From contig NZ_JAEFCD010000015.1 of NCBI RefSeq assembly GCF_016405965.1, positions 1 to 64,000 on the forward strand: 64,000 nucleotides of DNA, written 5' to 3'. Origin of the DNA: Alteromonas sp. IB21. GTDB taxonomy: Bacteria; Pseudomonadota; Gammaproteobacteria; Enterobacterales; Alteromonadaceae. This document shows positions 19,252 through 29,258 of this stretch, one piece after another. How positions within the stretch are numbered: position 1 is the stretch's first letter; every line of letters begins with the position of its first letter. The notes under the pieces were generated by a model, which was not told where the DNA came from, did not search any database, and saw only the letters and a program-made list of their open reading frames with translations. A program made the position numbers and the translations under genes.

Positions 19252-20874
19252 TTAGCGGGTCAAACTATTCACCACTTTTTCCACGTTATCTGACATACTT
19301 TTCATAGAGCGAGACATATCGTCACGCTGCGCCAACTGATGGTATTTCTCTGACGATGTAACCACATTGCTGATAATTGCCTCTACCTGATGCAGCACCG
19401 CTTCTTGTTCGTCAGCTGCATCGTTTAACGCAACAACAACGCTTGCGGTTTCTTTTATATCTCTCACCACATTATTCAGCGTTTCAAGAGCGGCCGCCGC
19501 TTCAGCTGCGTTAGTATCGGATAGCTGTTTACCTGAGGACATTGCTGACACAGCACCTTTTGCTTCAGCCTCGAAACTGCTCAATATATCGTTGATTTCT
19601 TTCGTCGACTGTTGTGTTTTAGCCGCTAGCGCGCGAACCTCGTCTGCAACTACAGCAAAACCTCGACCGTGTTCCCCTGCCCTGGCAGCTTCAATGGCTG
19701 CGTTAAGCGCAAGCAGGTTCGTTTGATCTGCAATTTCGTTGATAACGTTTACCACTTTCAAGATATTCGTGCTGCGCGTTTGAAGGTCTAATACGATATT
19801 ACTCGACTCTGTCACCGTTTTAGCCAGCTGTTTAAAGCCTGCGTTTGCACTTTCAAAAGTCGCATAACAGCTTGCCACATTTTTTTCTGAATTATTCGTT
19901 GCTACAGCCACTTGGTCAGTGATTGCTACCAAGTTTTGCACAATCTCTCTAAGCTTATCTGTACTGCTATCAAGAGATCTGGAAGCATCTCGCTGGCCAT
20001 TCGCGCCTTCCATGATGGATTGACTAACATTACCTAGTGTTCCGAACGCTTTTTCCATTTCTTTCTCAGCTTGCTGTAATTGCGCCACCGAGTCTTTTAG
20101 CTTGCACTGCAGTGCGCGCGCTGAATCTGCCAGCATCCCGAGTTCATGGTCACTCGAATAGGTTAAGTGGTAATCGTAACGACTGTTGGCAAGGTTTGAT
20201 ATGCACGCGGCGACTTGTTTAGTTGGATTAATGACTTGGGAGCGCAGTCGAGCAATCACATACACCATAGAAAGTACAGACAGTACAATGGCGGCCAATA
20301 AAATCATCCAAAGCATAGCGCGAGTACTTGATTTAAGTTCAGCAATTGCATTTGCTGAATCTGTTGCAATATCTGACGCTATGGTGGACAAAAGCTCAGC
20401 AGGCTCTCGGTCAATACCCTTAACATAGCTGTCACCTACTTTTGGGTCAAACCCTGAATTGATAAAGGCGTCATACCCCTCTCGGTATTTTTCAGCCATG
20501 ACTGAGTGAGCCTGCTGAAACTTGCGTATGTCGGATTTAACAGCGTCATTAATGACGCCATTTGCTAGCATTATGTCAAACTGACGGGTGATCTCAGCTT
20601 CCCGTTGTTTGAAGCGATCCCAGTACTTTTCTCTATCACTTTCCTTGTAGCCACGAAGCAATACGTTTTTCCACTCTTGCACCTGCGTTTTAAACGTACC
20701 AAGCGTAGTATTTACGTCACGTTCTGACTGAACAAGGGTGTTCTCCAGCTCGTCAAAAGAGTTAAGCAGTGAAAACGACTTATAGATGGACGCGCCGTTT
20801 AGTAGGACAAGAATGAGAAAGCTGGCGAGGACGGGGGTCATCACCAAACGGCTGATGCTTGTGTAGTTGAACAC
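19252..20874 (-). CDS. Methyl-accepting chemotaxis protein
   Basis: A 540-residue chemoreceptor. TM1 is at about residues 11-31, and a helical periplasmic sensor follows (about 32-185, four-helix-bundle type). TM2 is at about 188-209, then HAMP and the cytoplasmic coiled coil. The signalling tip [35 protein letters not shown] is nearly invariant in the family. There is no C-terminal CheR-binding pentapeptide. The ligand is not predictable. It is a single gene with its own terminator, as usual for scattered chemoreceptors. Confidence 0.95.
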   Translation of the reverse strand: MFNYTSISRLVMTPVLASFLILVLLNGASIYKSFSLLNSFDELENTLVQSERDVNTTLGTFKTQVQEWKNVLLRGYKESDREKYWDRFKQREAEITRQFDIMLANGVINDAVKSDIRKFQQAHSVMAEKYREGYDAFINSGFDPKVGDSYVKGIDREPAELLSTIASDIATDSANAIAELKSSTRAMLWMILLAAIVLSVLSMVYVIARLRSQVINPTKQVAACISNLANSRYDYHLTYSSDHELGMLADSARALQCKLKDSVAQLQQAEKEMEKAFGTLGNVSQSIMEGANGQRDASRSLDSSTDKLREIVQNLVAITDQVAVATNNSEKNVASCYATFESANAGFKQLAKTVTESSNIVLDLQTRSTNILKVVNVINEIADQTNLLALNAAIEAARAGEHGRGFAVVADEVRALAAKTQQSTKEINDILSSFEAEAKGAVSAMSSGKQLSDTNAAEAAAALETLNNVVRDIKETASVVVALNDAADEQEAVLHQVEAIISNVVTSSEKYHQLAQRDDMSRSMKSMSDNVEKVVNSLTR

Positions 20875-21015
20875 GGCTTAACCTTTAGTATGAATTGTAA
20901 GTAGGACGGCGCCATTAAATGATATTTTTGTGACATTTAAGTGACACCCTAGGTATAACAATAAATACTTTTATATTTATCTTTATACTAAATGGTACTC
21001 AGCGTTTTTACAGAC

Positions 21016-21042
21016 AATAAAAAAGAGCCCGCGGGCTCTTTT
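21016..21042 (-). terminator. Terminator of guaA
   Basis: AAAAGAGCCC pairs with GGGCTCTTTT with a tiny CG centre. A T run follows on the minus strand, about 50 bases after guaA. Confidence 0.85.
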
Positions 21043-21091
21043 AATGTAATAACTAAGAATAGTTGGCTAAGAATAGGTAGTAATTAGCGGC

Positions 21092-22669
21092 CTATTCCCA
21101 CTCAATCGTAGCGGGTGGCTTACCAGAAATATCGTAAACCACACGGCTGATGCCGTCGATTTCATTGATAATTCGGTTCGACACCTTACCTAGGAAATCG
21201 TATGGCAAGTGTGCCCAATGCGCTGTCATAAAGTCGATGGTTTCTACAGCTCGAAGGCTTACCACCCAGTCGTATTTACGGGCATCACCCATTACGCCCA
21301 CAGAGCGAACTGGAAGGAATACCGTAAACGCTTGGCTAACTTTTTGATACAAATCAGCCGCGTATAGTTCTTCGATAAAGATTGCATCAGCACGACGCAG
21401 TAAATCGCAATACTCTTTCTTTATTTCACCAAGTACACGTACGCCTAAGCCTGGGCCAGGGAAAGGGTGACGGTAAAGCATGTCGTATGGTAAGCCTAGC
21501 TCAAGGCCTATTTTACGAACTTCATCTTTGAATAGTTCACGCAGTGGCTCAACAAGGCCAAGTTCCATATCTTCTGGAAGACCGCCCACGTTGTGGTGCG
21601 ATTTGATAACGTGTGCTTTACCTGTGGCAGAGCCCGCTGACTCAATCACATCTGGGTAAATAGTACCTTGCGCTAACCATTTGGCGTTCTCAAGCTTGCC
21701 CGCTTCTTCATCGAACACGCGAACGAATTCATTACCGATAGCTTTACGCTTAAGCTCAGGATCTTCTATACCTTTAAGGCGATCAAGGAAGCGTTCTTCA
21801 GCATCAATTCGAATAATGTTTAAACCAAAGTGGTCGCCAAACATTTCCATGACTTGATCAGCCTCGTTTAAACGAAGCAAACCATTATCAACAAACACAC
21901 AGGTCAGATTTTTGCCGATAGCACGATGAAGCAACATAGCGGTTACTGATGAATCAACGCCACCAGACAGCCCTAAAATGACTCTCTCATCGCCTACTTT
22001 TTGTTTAATGCGCTCAATTGCATCATCAATGATGGCGTCAGCAGTCCAAAGCTTCTCGCATTTACAGATGTCCATAACGAACTGAGTAAGCAATCGCATG
22101 CCTTGGCGAGTGTGCGTTACCTCAGGGTGAAACTGTACGCCGTAGAATTGTTTTTCAGCGTTATACATAGCTGCATGCGGGCAAGATGCGGTTTGCGCAA
22201 TGGTTTCAAAACCTTCAGGAATCGCCGCTACCTTATCACCGTGACTCATCCATACATCTAAAAGTGCTGCGCCATTATCGCCAATAGCATCTTCAATTTT
22301 ATCCAGCAGCGGGCTTGGCTTTATTACTTCAACCTGTGCATAACCAAACTCACGTTTGTCTGAACCCAGTACACCACCACCTAATTGCTGTGCCATAGTT
22401 TGCATGCCGTAGCACACGCCTAGCACCGGCACGCCGGCTTCAAATACGTACTCAGGCGCGCGTGGTGAGCCTTCTTCGGTTACCGACTCAGGGCCGCCTG
22501 ACAGAATAATACCCTGCGGGTTGAATTCGCGGATTTGTTCTTCGGTCACATCCCATGCCCAAAGTTCACAGTAAACACCGATTTCGCGAACACGACGCGC
22601 GATCAACTGCGTGTATTGCGAGCCAAAATCCAAAATAAGTATGCGTTGGTCGTGTATGTTTAAACTCAT
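21092..22669 (-). CDS. guaA: GMP synthase (glutamine-hydrolysing)
   Basis: GuaA converts XMP to GMP using ATP and glutamine. The 525-residue protein has an N-terminal class I amidotransferase domain with catalytic Cys in GVCYGMQ and His/Glu in GVQFHPEV. The ATP-pyrophosphatase domain has the loop LSGGVDSSV at about residue 233. The C-terminal dimerisation domain ends in KPPATIEWE. Length is that of E. coli. It follows guaB on the same strand after 168 bases that hold a palindromic element, so co-transcription is expected. Confidence 0.99.
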   Translation of the reverse strand: MSLNIHDQRILILDFGSQYTQLIARRVREIGVYCELWAWDVTEEQIREFNPQGIILSGGPESVTEEGSPRAPEYVFEAGVPVLGVCYGMQTMAQQLGGGVLGSDKREFGYAQVEVIKPSPLLDKIEDAIGDNGAALLDVWMSHGDKVAAIPEGFETIAQTASCPHAAMYNAEKQFYGVQFHPEVTHTRQGMRLLTQFVMDICKCEKLWTADAIIDDAIERIKQKVGDERVILGLSGGVDSSVTAMLLHRAIGKNLTCVFVDNGLLRLNEADQVMEMFGDHFGLNIIRIDAEERFLDRLKGIEDPELKRKAIGNEFVRVFDEEAGKLENAKWLAQGTIYPDVIESAGSATGKAHVIKSHHNVGGLPEDMELGLVEPLRELFKDEVRKIGLELGLPYDMLYRHPFPGPGLGVRVLGEIKKEYCDLLRRADAIFIEELYAADLYQKVSQAFTVFLPVRSVGVMGDARKYDWVVSLRAVETIDFMTAHWAHLPYDFLGKVSNRIINEIDGISRVVYDISGKPPATIEWE

Positions 22670-22717
22670 AAAAAGCCTTTTTCTATTCCAACCACTAAGC
22701 TACGTTTCGCAATAAAA

Positions 22718-22820
22718 CGTGGGCATAGTGTTTGTAAACAACCTGTCCGAGGCATGGATGCCGAGGCCAAGCTCCCATGGATGGGTTTACAGCGTGGTTG
22801 TGTCAAACACTATGACCACG
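22718..22820. repeat. Palindromic intergenic element (REP/MITE-like) between guaB and guaA
   Basis: A 17-base arm at 22718-22734 is repeated inverted at 22804-22820 with a single mismatch; pairing can extend inward with a gap. The ~70-base core holds two small palindromes with a shared ATGG centre, GGCATGGATGCC (22751-22762) and CCCATGGATGGG (22774-22785). The whole could fold as one long hairpin or cruciform in DNA or in the guaBA transcript. I see no second copy in the window. Only a genome-wide search would prove it is repeated. Confidence 0.6.
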
Positions 22821-22837
22821 CTGAACGATAACTCGCC

Positions 22838-24307
22838 TTAACCTAAGCGGTAGTTTGGCGCTTCTTTGGTAATGCTTACATCGTGAACGTGACTCTCACC
22901 CATTCCGGCAGACGTCACTCGCACAAATTGTGCTTTAGTGTTGAGTTCTTCGATGGTCGCACAGCCAGTTAAGCCCATGGCTGAACGCAAGCCGCCCATT
23001 TGCTGGTGAATAATGTTCGCAATTGGACCTTTATACGCTACGCGGCCTTCAATACCCTCTGGTACCAATTTTTCCGCGTTATCAGATTCTTGGAAATAGC
23101 GATCTGACGAGCCATGGCTCTGATCCATAGCACCTAATGAACCCATTCCGCGATAAGATTTGTAATAGCGGCCTTGAAAAAGCTCTACTTCCCCTGGTGC
23201 TTCTTCAGTACCCGCCAGCATACTGCCGACCATTACGCAGCTTGCGCCAGCAGCCAGCGCCTTGGCAATGTCACCAGAAAAACGAATACCGCCGTCAGCG
23301 ATAACAGGAATATCTGTACCTTTAAGCGCTTCAACTGCATCAGATACCGCAGTAATTTGTGGTACTCCACAACCGGTAACAATACGAGTTGTACAAATTG
23401 AACCAGGGCCAATACCCACTTTAACTGCATCTACGCCTGCATCGGCTAGGGCTTTCGCACCATCGCCTGTTGCTACGTTACCTGCAATAATCTGAACTTC
23501 AGGGTAGTCGGCACGCACTTTCTTAACACGGTCAATAACGCCCTGTGAATGGCCATGAGACGTGTCAATAAGCAATACATCAGCGCCGGCTTCAACCAAT
23601 AGCGCAATGCGCTCGTCAGTACCTGGACCGACGCTTACCGCTGCGCCCACGCGAAGACGACCAAGCGAGTCTTTACATGCATTAGGCTTATTTTCTGCTT
23701 TTTGGAAATCTTTAACTGTGATCAAACCGGTTAGCTTGAACGCGTCGTCAACCACTAGAATTTTTTCAATACGGTGTTCATGCATAAGGTCTAACACGAC
23801 CTCAGAGCTTGCACCTTCTTTAACCGTTACCAGATCATCCTTTCCGGTCATGACGTTACTAATAGGAAGGTTTAAACGTTTTTCAAAACGAAGGTCGCGA
23901 CCTGTCACAATACCAATCAGGTTATTGTCTTTGTCTGTTACCGGGAAGCCTGAGTAGCCTAGGCGCTTGGAGAGAGCGATAACTTCACCGATAGTTGCGT
24001 TTTCTTCTACCGTTACCGGGTCAGATACCACGCCGCTTTCGTATTTTTTAACTTCACGTACGTGTTTAGCTTGCTCTTCAGGTTTCATGTTTTTGTGAAT
24101 GAAACCAATACCACCCTCTTGAGCCAACGCAATAGCGAGTCGGGCTTCAGAAACCGTGTCCATGGCAGCAGACACCATTGGAATATTCAGCGTTACACCG
24201 CGCGTTAGACGGGTCTGTAAATTTGCAGTATGGGGAAGGACGGTCGAGTGGCCGGGAACCAGCAACACATCGTCAAACGTCAGGGCTTCTTGGATGATAC
24301 GTAGCAT
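22838..24307 (-). CDS. guaB: Inosine-5'-monophosphate dehydrogenase
   Basis: GuaB oxidises IMP to XMP with NAD, the committed step to guanine nucleotides. The 489-residue protein starts [19 protein letters not shown] as in E. coli (488). It has a pair of CBS domains at about 95-205 that sense nucleotides. The catalytic Cys is in [17 protein letters not shown], and the flap follows GMGSLGAM. The frame is open upstream for about 88 more codons, but this lies across the promoter and into divergent xseA, so I use the Met at 24307, which sits just after a good promoter. Confidence 0.98.
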   Translation of the reverse strand: MLRIIQEALTFDDVLLVPGHSTVLPHTANLQTRLTRGVTLNIPMVSAAMDTVSEARLAIALAQEGGIGFIHKNMKPEEQAKHVREVKKYESGVVSDPVTVEENATIGEVIALSKRLGYSGFPVTDKDNNLIGIVTGRDLRFEKRLNLPISNVMTGKDDLVTVKEGASSEVVLDLMHEHRIEKILVVDDAFKLTGLITVKDFQKAENKPNACKDSLGRLRVGAAVSVGPGTDERIALLVEAGADVLLIDTSHGHSQGVIDRVKKVRADYPEVQIIAGNVATGDGAKALADAGVDAVKVGIGPGSICTTRIVTGCGVPQITAVSDAVEALKGTDIPVIADGGIRFSGDIAKALAAGASCVMVGSMLAGTEEAPGEVELFQGRYYKSYRGMGSLGAMDQSHGSSDRYFQESDNAEKLVPEGIEGRVAYKGPIANIIHQQMGGLRSAMGLTGCATIEELNTKAQFVRVTSAGMGESHVHDVSITKEAPNYRLG

Positions 24308-24346
24308 GCAACAACACCTATTCAGTTGAGGGTTAATTGCGGCGCA

Positions 24347-24375
24347 ATTGTAGTGTTTTTTGTTTTTCAGGTAAA
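24347..24375 (-). promoter_or_regulatory. Sigma-70 promoter of guaBA
   Basis: On the minus strand TTTACC (24370-24375) and TACAAT (24347-24352) are separated by 17 bases, about 35 bases before the guaB ATG. It lies in the ~100-base divergent gap to xseA. Confidence 0.75.
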
Positions 24376-24407
24376 CTCTAAATGTATTAAACCCTGTGAT
24401 TTTTTTT

Positions 24408-25760
24408 ATGTTTACAAATTCGCCATCTACATCTCGACAAATTTTAACAGTTACCAAGCTAAATCGCTTAGCCAGAACCGTACTTGAGGGCGAGATTGGT
24501 CTTATTTGGCTGTCAGCCGAAATTTCTAACTTTGTTGCGGCAGCATCTGGGCACTGGTACTTCACGCTCAAAGATAATAAAGCTCAAGTTCGAGCCGCGA
24601 TGTTTAAAGGGGCCAATCGCAATGTGCGTATTCGCCCCAAAGAAGGCGATAAAATACTCGTGCGCGCGTCTGTGGGGCTTTACGAAGCGCGCGGCGACTA
24701 TCAACTGGTCGTTGAGCATATGGAAAGCGACGGCGAGGGTGCACTCAAGCAAGCGTTTGAAGCGTTGAAGTTCAAACTTAACAACGAAGGTTTATTTGAT
24801 ACTTCAAATAAGCGCCCTTTACCAGAGCGCATTAATCGCATTGGCGTAATCACCTCATCAAGCGGAGCAGCACTTCACGATGTATTGAGTGTATTGAAGC
24901 GCCGTAGTCCGCAAACTGAAGTCATTGTCTATCCGTCAATGGTGCAGGGAGAAACAGCGCCGCTACAGTTGATTAATGCACTGCGCACAGCCAACAGGCG
25001 TGCAGAAGTCGACGTGTTATTGCTCACTCGGGGAGGCGGCTCGTTAGAAGACCTGTGGTGTTTTAACGATGAAGGCTTAGCACGAGAAGTCGCGGCGAGT
25101 AGCCTGCCCATTGTAAGCGCTGTTGGCCATGAAGTAGATTTCACCATAAGCGATTTCGTGGCTGATTTGCGCGCCCCTACTCCATCAGCTGCTGCCGAAA
25201 TCTTAAGCCAGGATTCAACTGCCCTCTATCAAACGTTAAATCAGCAAAAACAGCGATTAGCACGGGCTATTAATCAGTATTTGCAGGCAAGTAAGCAGCA
25301 ACTAACGCTAAAGAAGCAGCGTTTGAACGCGTTGCACCCTCAAAGCCGTATTCAGTCTCAGTGGCAAACCTTAGACAGGCTGCAGCTTCGTTTAGCACAT
25401 AAGATGCAAAGTGACCTAGCCAACGCCGAAAAGCAACTGCACGCGCTGAAGTACAGGCTAAACCAGCAATCTCCAGCGGCAAAGGTCGCACGAGCCAAGG
25501 ACAAACTTGAGTATGCCAGCAATAAACTTACCGCTAGTATGAGCGCGCTTATCAAGAGTAAGAAAAATGAACTCGGAGGAAAGGTCAGCCTCTTACAATC
25601 TGTGAGCCCGCTTTCAACATTAGCGAGGGGCTATAGCATTACACTAACAGACAAAACTGCTATCAACAGCGTGGATAAAGTGAATATTGGCGATGAGATA
25701 AAATCACGAGTGACGGACGGTGAAATAATCAGTAAAGTGACAAGCATTCAGCGCCAATAG
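24408..25760 (+). CDS. xseA: Exodeoxyribonuclease VII large subunit
   Basis: XseA with XseB degrades single-stranded DNA to oligonucleotides. The 450-residue protein has an N-terminal OB fold ([18 protein letters not shown]) and the catalytic domain with [13 protein letters not shown], then [18 protein letters not shown] and [27 protein letters not shown] long coiled coil (about 275-400) and a short C-terminal ARGYSI segment follow. The ATG at 24408 is chosen; a GTG four codons earlier is possible and neither has a clear ribosome-binding site. Divergence from guaB is the E. coli arrangement. Confidence 0.97.
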   Translation: MFTNSPSTSRQILTVTKLNRLARTVLEGEIGLIWLSAEISNFVAAASGHWYFTLKDNKAQVRAAMFKGANRNVRIRPKEGDKILVRASVGLYEARGDYQLVVEHMESDGEGALKQAFEALKFKLNNEGLFDTSNKRPLPERINRIGVITSSSGAALHDVLSVLKRRSPQTEVIVYPSMVQGETAPLQLINALRTANRRAEVDVLLLTRGGGSLEDLWCFNDEGLAREVAASSLPIVSAVGHEVDFTISDFVADLRAPTPSAAAEILSQDSTALYQTLNQQKQRLARAINQYLQASKQQLTLKKQRLNALHPQSRIQSQWQTLDRLQLRLAHKMQSDLANAEKQLHALKYRLNQQSPAAKVARAKDKLEYASNKLTASMSALIKSKKNELGGKVSLLQSVSPLSTLARGYSITLTDKTAINSVDKVNIGDEIKSRVTDGEIISKVTSIQRQ

Positions 25761-25775
25761 GTAGCCTTTAGTATT

Positions 25776-26936
25776 ATGCCCGTTTATGTAACAGCGATTT
25801 CGTTTTCTAGTTTGTGCCAGCGGGCTCGTACAGTCTTGGGCGAAATTTTAAAATACTCAGCACCAGTCTCTGTATTTTTCTCGCGCTTTTTTACTTCGGC
25901 AATGCTGTTTGGCTTTGCCCATGCCTATGCGGTCAACCAGAGCGTGTCTGTTTTCTCTACCTACCCAAGCGAAGCCTTGCTTGAGGCCTGTCATTCACAA
26001 CAAAAACTCGCCTTTTTAACGCCAGCCGATACAGACAATACCAACCTGTGTTTCGAAGATGCTATTTCGCCAGAAAGCTTCATTACAGTTCTCAACGAAT
26101 CTGGCGAATTTGATAATCTACTTCCTTATGGCGAGGGAAACGACTATGAGTTGCTTATTGCCAATGTAGGTGCCGCGCCAAATGAGCACCAGCAATATGC
26201 CACGCAATTCGCTGAGTTCACGCTGCAATGGCGCGGTGTAGAAATAGATACTTCATCGTTTGATTCAGGCGTCGTTACACGTGACGGCAGCCCTATCGAT
26301 AACCTTGATGGCAAAAAAGACGCACATCTTTTGGTCTCTCGCTGGCTTCAACACATGAAGCAAAGCGGAATATTCACTAGCAAATTCTTATTTAATGCAT
26401 TAAATGCAAGCAATTATGATGAAGCGCTGCAAGTGCCAGACACCGTTGGAGAATTCACAAAACTAGACACCCAGCTTTTCCCTGACCCGTTTAGCGGCGC
26501 AATCACTCGCTATACCCATCCGGATTTCGAAGACGCCTTAGTTGATGTAACTATTTACCCTTTTTTAGGTCAGCTTTCTATCGAAGAAAATGAACTATTG
26601 CCAAAACAACTAGAAAGTGACTTGCAGAAAGCCCGCGCAACCGCCGAGCTACGACAGCTAACCTTGTATCAAGTTAGCCCAGTGTCACCTTATGAGGTAA
26701 ATAGCCGATTAGCAGGATGGAAACTGGGGTTGAGTGCGGCCTCAGACACCTCGCCAACTATCTATGCAACCACCTATGTATTTAGGCAGCAGGATAAGAT
26801 TGTAAAAGTATCTACCACCTTTCCACCTGATTTTTCAGATAACATTGTCAATCAGTTGATTGTTCAGGTTGAAGTACCTGAAGAGTCTGAAATGATGAAA
26901 AAGGTTCGTTCTTTGCTTTTAGAAACCCAGCGCTAA
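25776..26936 (+). CDS. Exported protein of unknown function
   Basis: A 386-residue protein that I do not recognise. The N-terminus has a long basic region followed by a hydrophobic stretch and AHAYA at about residues 49-53, which looks like a signal peptidase site; a start at the inner Met near residue 43 would be too short for a full signal. The rest is acidic, with no obvious repeats, membrane segments or metal motifs. Two Cys (in LEACHS and NLCFED) could form a disulfide in the periplasm. It starts 15 bases after xseA, so it is probably co-transcribed. Its stop overlaps the stop of a convergent small gene by two bases. Confidence 0.65.
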   Translation: MPVYVTAISFSSLCQRARTVLGEILKYSAPVSVFFSRFFTSAMLFGFAHAYAVNQSVSVFSTYPSEALLEACHSQQKLAFLTPADTDNTNLCFEDAISPESFITVLNESGEFDNLLPYGEGNDYELLIANVGAAPNEHQQYATQFAEFTLQWRGVEIDTSSFDSGVVTRDGSPIDNLDGKKDAHLLVSRWLQHMKQSGIFTSKFLFNALNASNYDEALQVPDTVGEFTKLDTQLFPDPFSGAITRYTHPDFEDALVDVTIYPFLGQLSIEENELLPKQLESDLQKARATAELRQLTLYQVSPVSPYEVNSRLAGWKLGLSAASDTSPTIYATTYVFRQQDKIVKVSTTFPPDFSDNIVNQLIVQVEVPEESEMMKKVRSLLLETQR

Positions 26937-27112
26937 GCTTTTTTTACGGTAAGTCGCTTAGACAGCGCGACCTTCAATGTTGACTTCCTCTCTGTATCGC
27001 TGCTCAGAATATAAACCTTTTGTTGTTCTTTTGATTTGTATCTGTCAAACCAGTTATACATCTGATTCTTCTGAAGTGGTGTAGCGACATTAAACAATTT
27101 TTCTACTGACAC
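26933..27112 (-). CDS. Small basic protein, function unknown
   Basis: A 59-codon frame with a GTG start and a strong ribosome-binding site, AAGGAG, 5 bases upstream. The product begins MSVEKLFNVATPLQKNQ, is rich in Lys and Arg (net basic) with no hydrophobic segment, and ends LTVKKA. It overlaps the 3' end of the preceding plus-strand gene at the stop codons only. I know no family for it. The ribosome-binding site and compact overlap support a real gene; the basic composition would suit a nucleic-acid- or ribosome-binding role, but that is speculation. Confidence 0.6.
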   Translation of the reverse strand: MSVEKLFNVATPLQKNQMYNWFDRYKSKEQQKVYILSSDTERKSTLKVALSKRLTVKKA

Positions 27113-27506
27113 AGTTACTCCTTAACGTGGCTAGTGGTTCGCTGAATCAAGGTTGATTGCAAAAATTACTCCACAACCTCCTGCCGTTGTTACCCTACGA
27201 ATTTAAAGAGATTCAATGACAACAAAGGTAGTTACTGATAAACGGCAGGTGTGGAAAAAAGGAAAAGAATACAATCTGAGTGTAATTATGACTCAGTTGA
27301 TTAAATTAATAAAAACAGTTAGTTAATTAAGTAAGACTAATCTAGAAAAGTGTGACACACCGCTGACTTGAATCCAACTCGCCCAGTATTTCATCATACT
27401 ATACCTCAGCTTAAACTGGAGAAGAGCGCGGGACTATGACTGAACATCTCATGGAAACAGGACGCTACCTAAACTTAATCATAAATAGCGCCTTAGTTTT
27501 AACCCG
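27113..27506. other. Intergenic region downstream of der
   Basis: No recognised gene. A 36-codon plus-strand frame at 27216-27326 (MTTKVVTDKRQVWKKGKEY...) has an AAAGAG ribosome-binding site and could be a tiny gene, but support is weak. CTGCCGTT at 27181 recurs inverted as AACGGCAG near 27241, giving an 8-bp inverted repeat around its start. Confidence 0.3.
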
Positions 27507-28952
27507 TTATTTTTTATCTTTATAGTAAGACATCATGCGTCGGCGCTTACGCTGCTGCGCCAAGGTTAAATTGGCCTTTTTACCTTCGAATGGATTGGCA
27601 CCTTCTCTGAACTCAATCTTAATAGGCGTCCCCATAATCTCAAGCGCTTTTCTAAAGTAATTCATCAAGAAACGTTTGTAAGAGCTCGGCAAGTCGTCAA
27701 CTTGGTTACCATGAATTACAATCACTGGTGGGTTGTATCCGCCAGCGTGGGCATACTTCATTTTCACTCGACGACCGCGCACAAGAGGTGGTTGATGGTC
27801 GTCCTGTGCCATTTCCATAATTTGCGTCAGTAGTGCGGTATTAATACGCTTAGTGGCGCTTGAGTAGGCCTCTTGCACTGATTCAAACAAATTACCGACA
27901 CCAGAGCCATGCAGTGCGGAAATAAAGTGAATACGGGCGAAATCAATAAAGCCTAAACGACGATCCATCTCACGTTTGATATCGTCTTTAACATCAGTAC
28001 TCAATCCATCCCATTTATTCACGGCTACCACCAGTGAACGGCCGGAATTAAGCACAAAGCCCAGTAGGCTTAAGTCCTGATCAGTGATCCCCTCTCGGGC
28101 ATCAATGACTAGTAAAACCACATTGGCCTCTTCGATGGCCTGAAGGGTTTTTACAATTGAAAATTTCTCCACCGCTTCGCTGATTTTTCTGCGCTTTCTC
28201 ACCCCCGCGGTATCGATGAGAATGTACTCTCTCTCATCGCGCTCCATAGGGATATAAACGCTGTCTCGCGTCGTGCCTGGCATATCGTATACAACAACGC
28301 GCTCTTCACCGAGAATACGGTTCGTGAGCGTAGATTTACCCACGTTTGGTTTGCCTACTATAGCCAGTTTGATGGGAAGTTCTTGCAAGCGCTGACGCTG
28401 GGTTTCCGCATCTTCCTCTTCCTCTGGCTCTTCTTCGATAATTTCCATATCAGGAAAATCAACTTCCAGAGGTTTAAGCGCATCTTGTAATAGTTGGCTT
28501 ATGCCGCGCCCGTGAGCAGCCGCAATTTGCTTTATCGCACCTAAACCAAGTGAATAAAACTCAGCGCTTTCACTGTCGCCATCAATGCCATCAACCTTGT
28601 TGGCTACAACAAATACCTTTTTGTTTATGCGGCGAAGGTGGTCAGCGATACCTTGGTCTGCTGGCAGTAAACCCGCCCTCGCATCCACTAAAAATAGAAC
28701 GACATCCGCCTCTTCTATAGCTAAAAGTGACTGTTGGGCCATTTCAGCATCAATGCCCTCTTCATCGCCCGTAATACCGCCGGTATCCACTACGATAAAC
28801 TGGCGCTTTTCAAATTTCGCCTGGCCATATTTACGGTCGCGAGTAAGGCCCGGGTAATCAGCAACGAGTGCATCGCGGGTATTTGTAAGGCGATTAAACA
28901 AGGTTGACTTGCCCACATTTGGGCGGCCAACCAAAGCAACAACGGGTAACAT
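27507..28952 (-). CDS. der: Ribosome biogenesis GTPase Der (EngA)
   Basis: Der has two tandem GTPase domains and is needed for 50S subunit assembly. The 481-residue protein shows G1 motifs GRPNVGKST (start) and GKPNVGKST (about residue 203), DTGG and DTAG G3 motifs, and NKVD and NKWD G4 motifs. An acidic linker lies between them ([11 protein letters not shown]) and a KH-like C-terminal domain follows, ending in a basic tail. Length matches E. coli (490). It lies downstream of bamB with a terminator and its own promoter between. Confidence 0.98.
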   Translation of the reverse strand: MLPVVALVGRPNVGKSTLFNRLTNTRDALVADYPGLTRDRKYGQAKFEKRQFIVVDTGGITGDEEGIDAEMAQQSLLAIEEADVVLFLVDARAGLLPADQGIADHLRRINKKVFVVANKVDGIDGDSESAEFYSLGLGAIKQIAAAHGRGISQLLQDALKPLEVDFPDMEIIEEEPEEEEDAETQRQRLQELPIKLAIVGKPNVGKSTLTNRILGEERVVVYDMPGTTRDSVYIPMERDEREYILIDTAGVRKRRKISEAVEKFSIVKTLQAIEEANVVLLVIDAREGITDQDLSLLGFVLNSGRSLVVAVNKWDGLSTDVKDDIKREMDRRLGFIDFARIHFISALHGSGVGNLFESVQEAYSSATKRINTALLTQIMEMAQDDHQPPLVRGRRVKMKYAHAGGYNPPVIVIHGNQVDDLPSSYKRFLMNYFRKALEIMGTPIKIEFREGANPFEGKKANLTLAQQRKRRRMMSYYKDKK

Positions 28953-29080
28953 TTATCAGATCCTAAGGGTCATGAAAGCTAAAAAAGCACAAGCCATGCA
29001 CACCAAATATCACAAACTAGGTTTAAGAGAATGATTCTCTCACACGTGGTGTTTTAGATGAGGCTTTCGAGAATGGGCGC

Positions 29081-29109
29081 ATTATACCTTGTTCACAACC
29101 TAATACCAA
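29081..29109 (-). promoter_or_regulatory. Sigma-70 promoter of der
   Basis: On the minus strand TTGGTA (29104-29109) and TATAAT (29081-29086) are 17 bases apart, about 130 bases before the der ATG. A perfect 13-base palindrome GAGAATGATTCTC lies in the leader near 29028-29040; its role is unknown. Confidence 0.7.
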
Positions 29110-29189
29110 TGCAGTTCTGGGGGGACTTAACACATTGCCACAACAAAATGAATTAGGTGCTCGAAGGCTGTGTATGCACTATTGTAGAC

Positions 29190-29226
29190 AAAAATAAAGG
29201 CGCTTCGACTATCACCCGAAACGCCT
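29190..29226 (-). terminator. Terminator of bamB
   Basis: On the minus strand AGGCGTTTCG pairs with CGAAGCGCCT (one wobble pair) and is followed by TTATTTTTG, 33 bases after bamB. Confidence 0.7.
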
Positions 29227-29258
29227 CTGCTAGACACGGTTGTTACGCCGCAACTCTA

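Noticed and set aside
24308-24571. 88-codon upstream extension of guaB
   Set aside because: It covers the guaB promoter and lies antisense to the start of xseA; IMP dehydrogenases start at MLRI.
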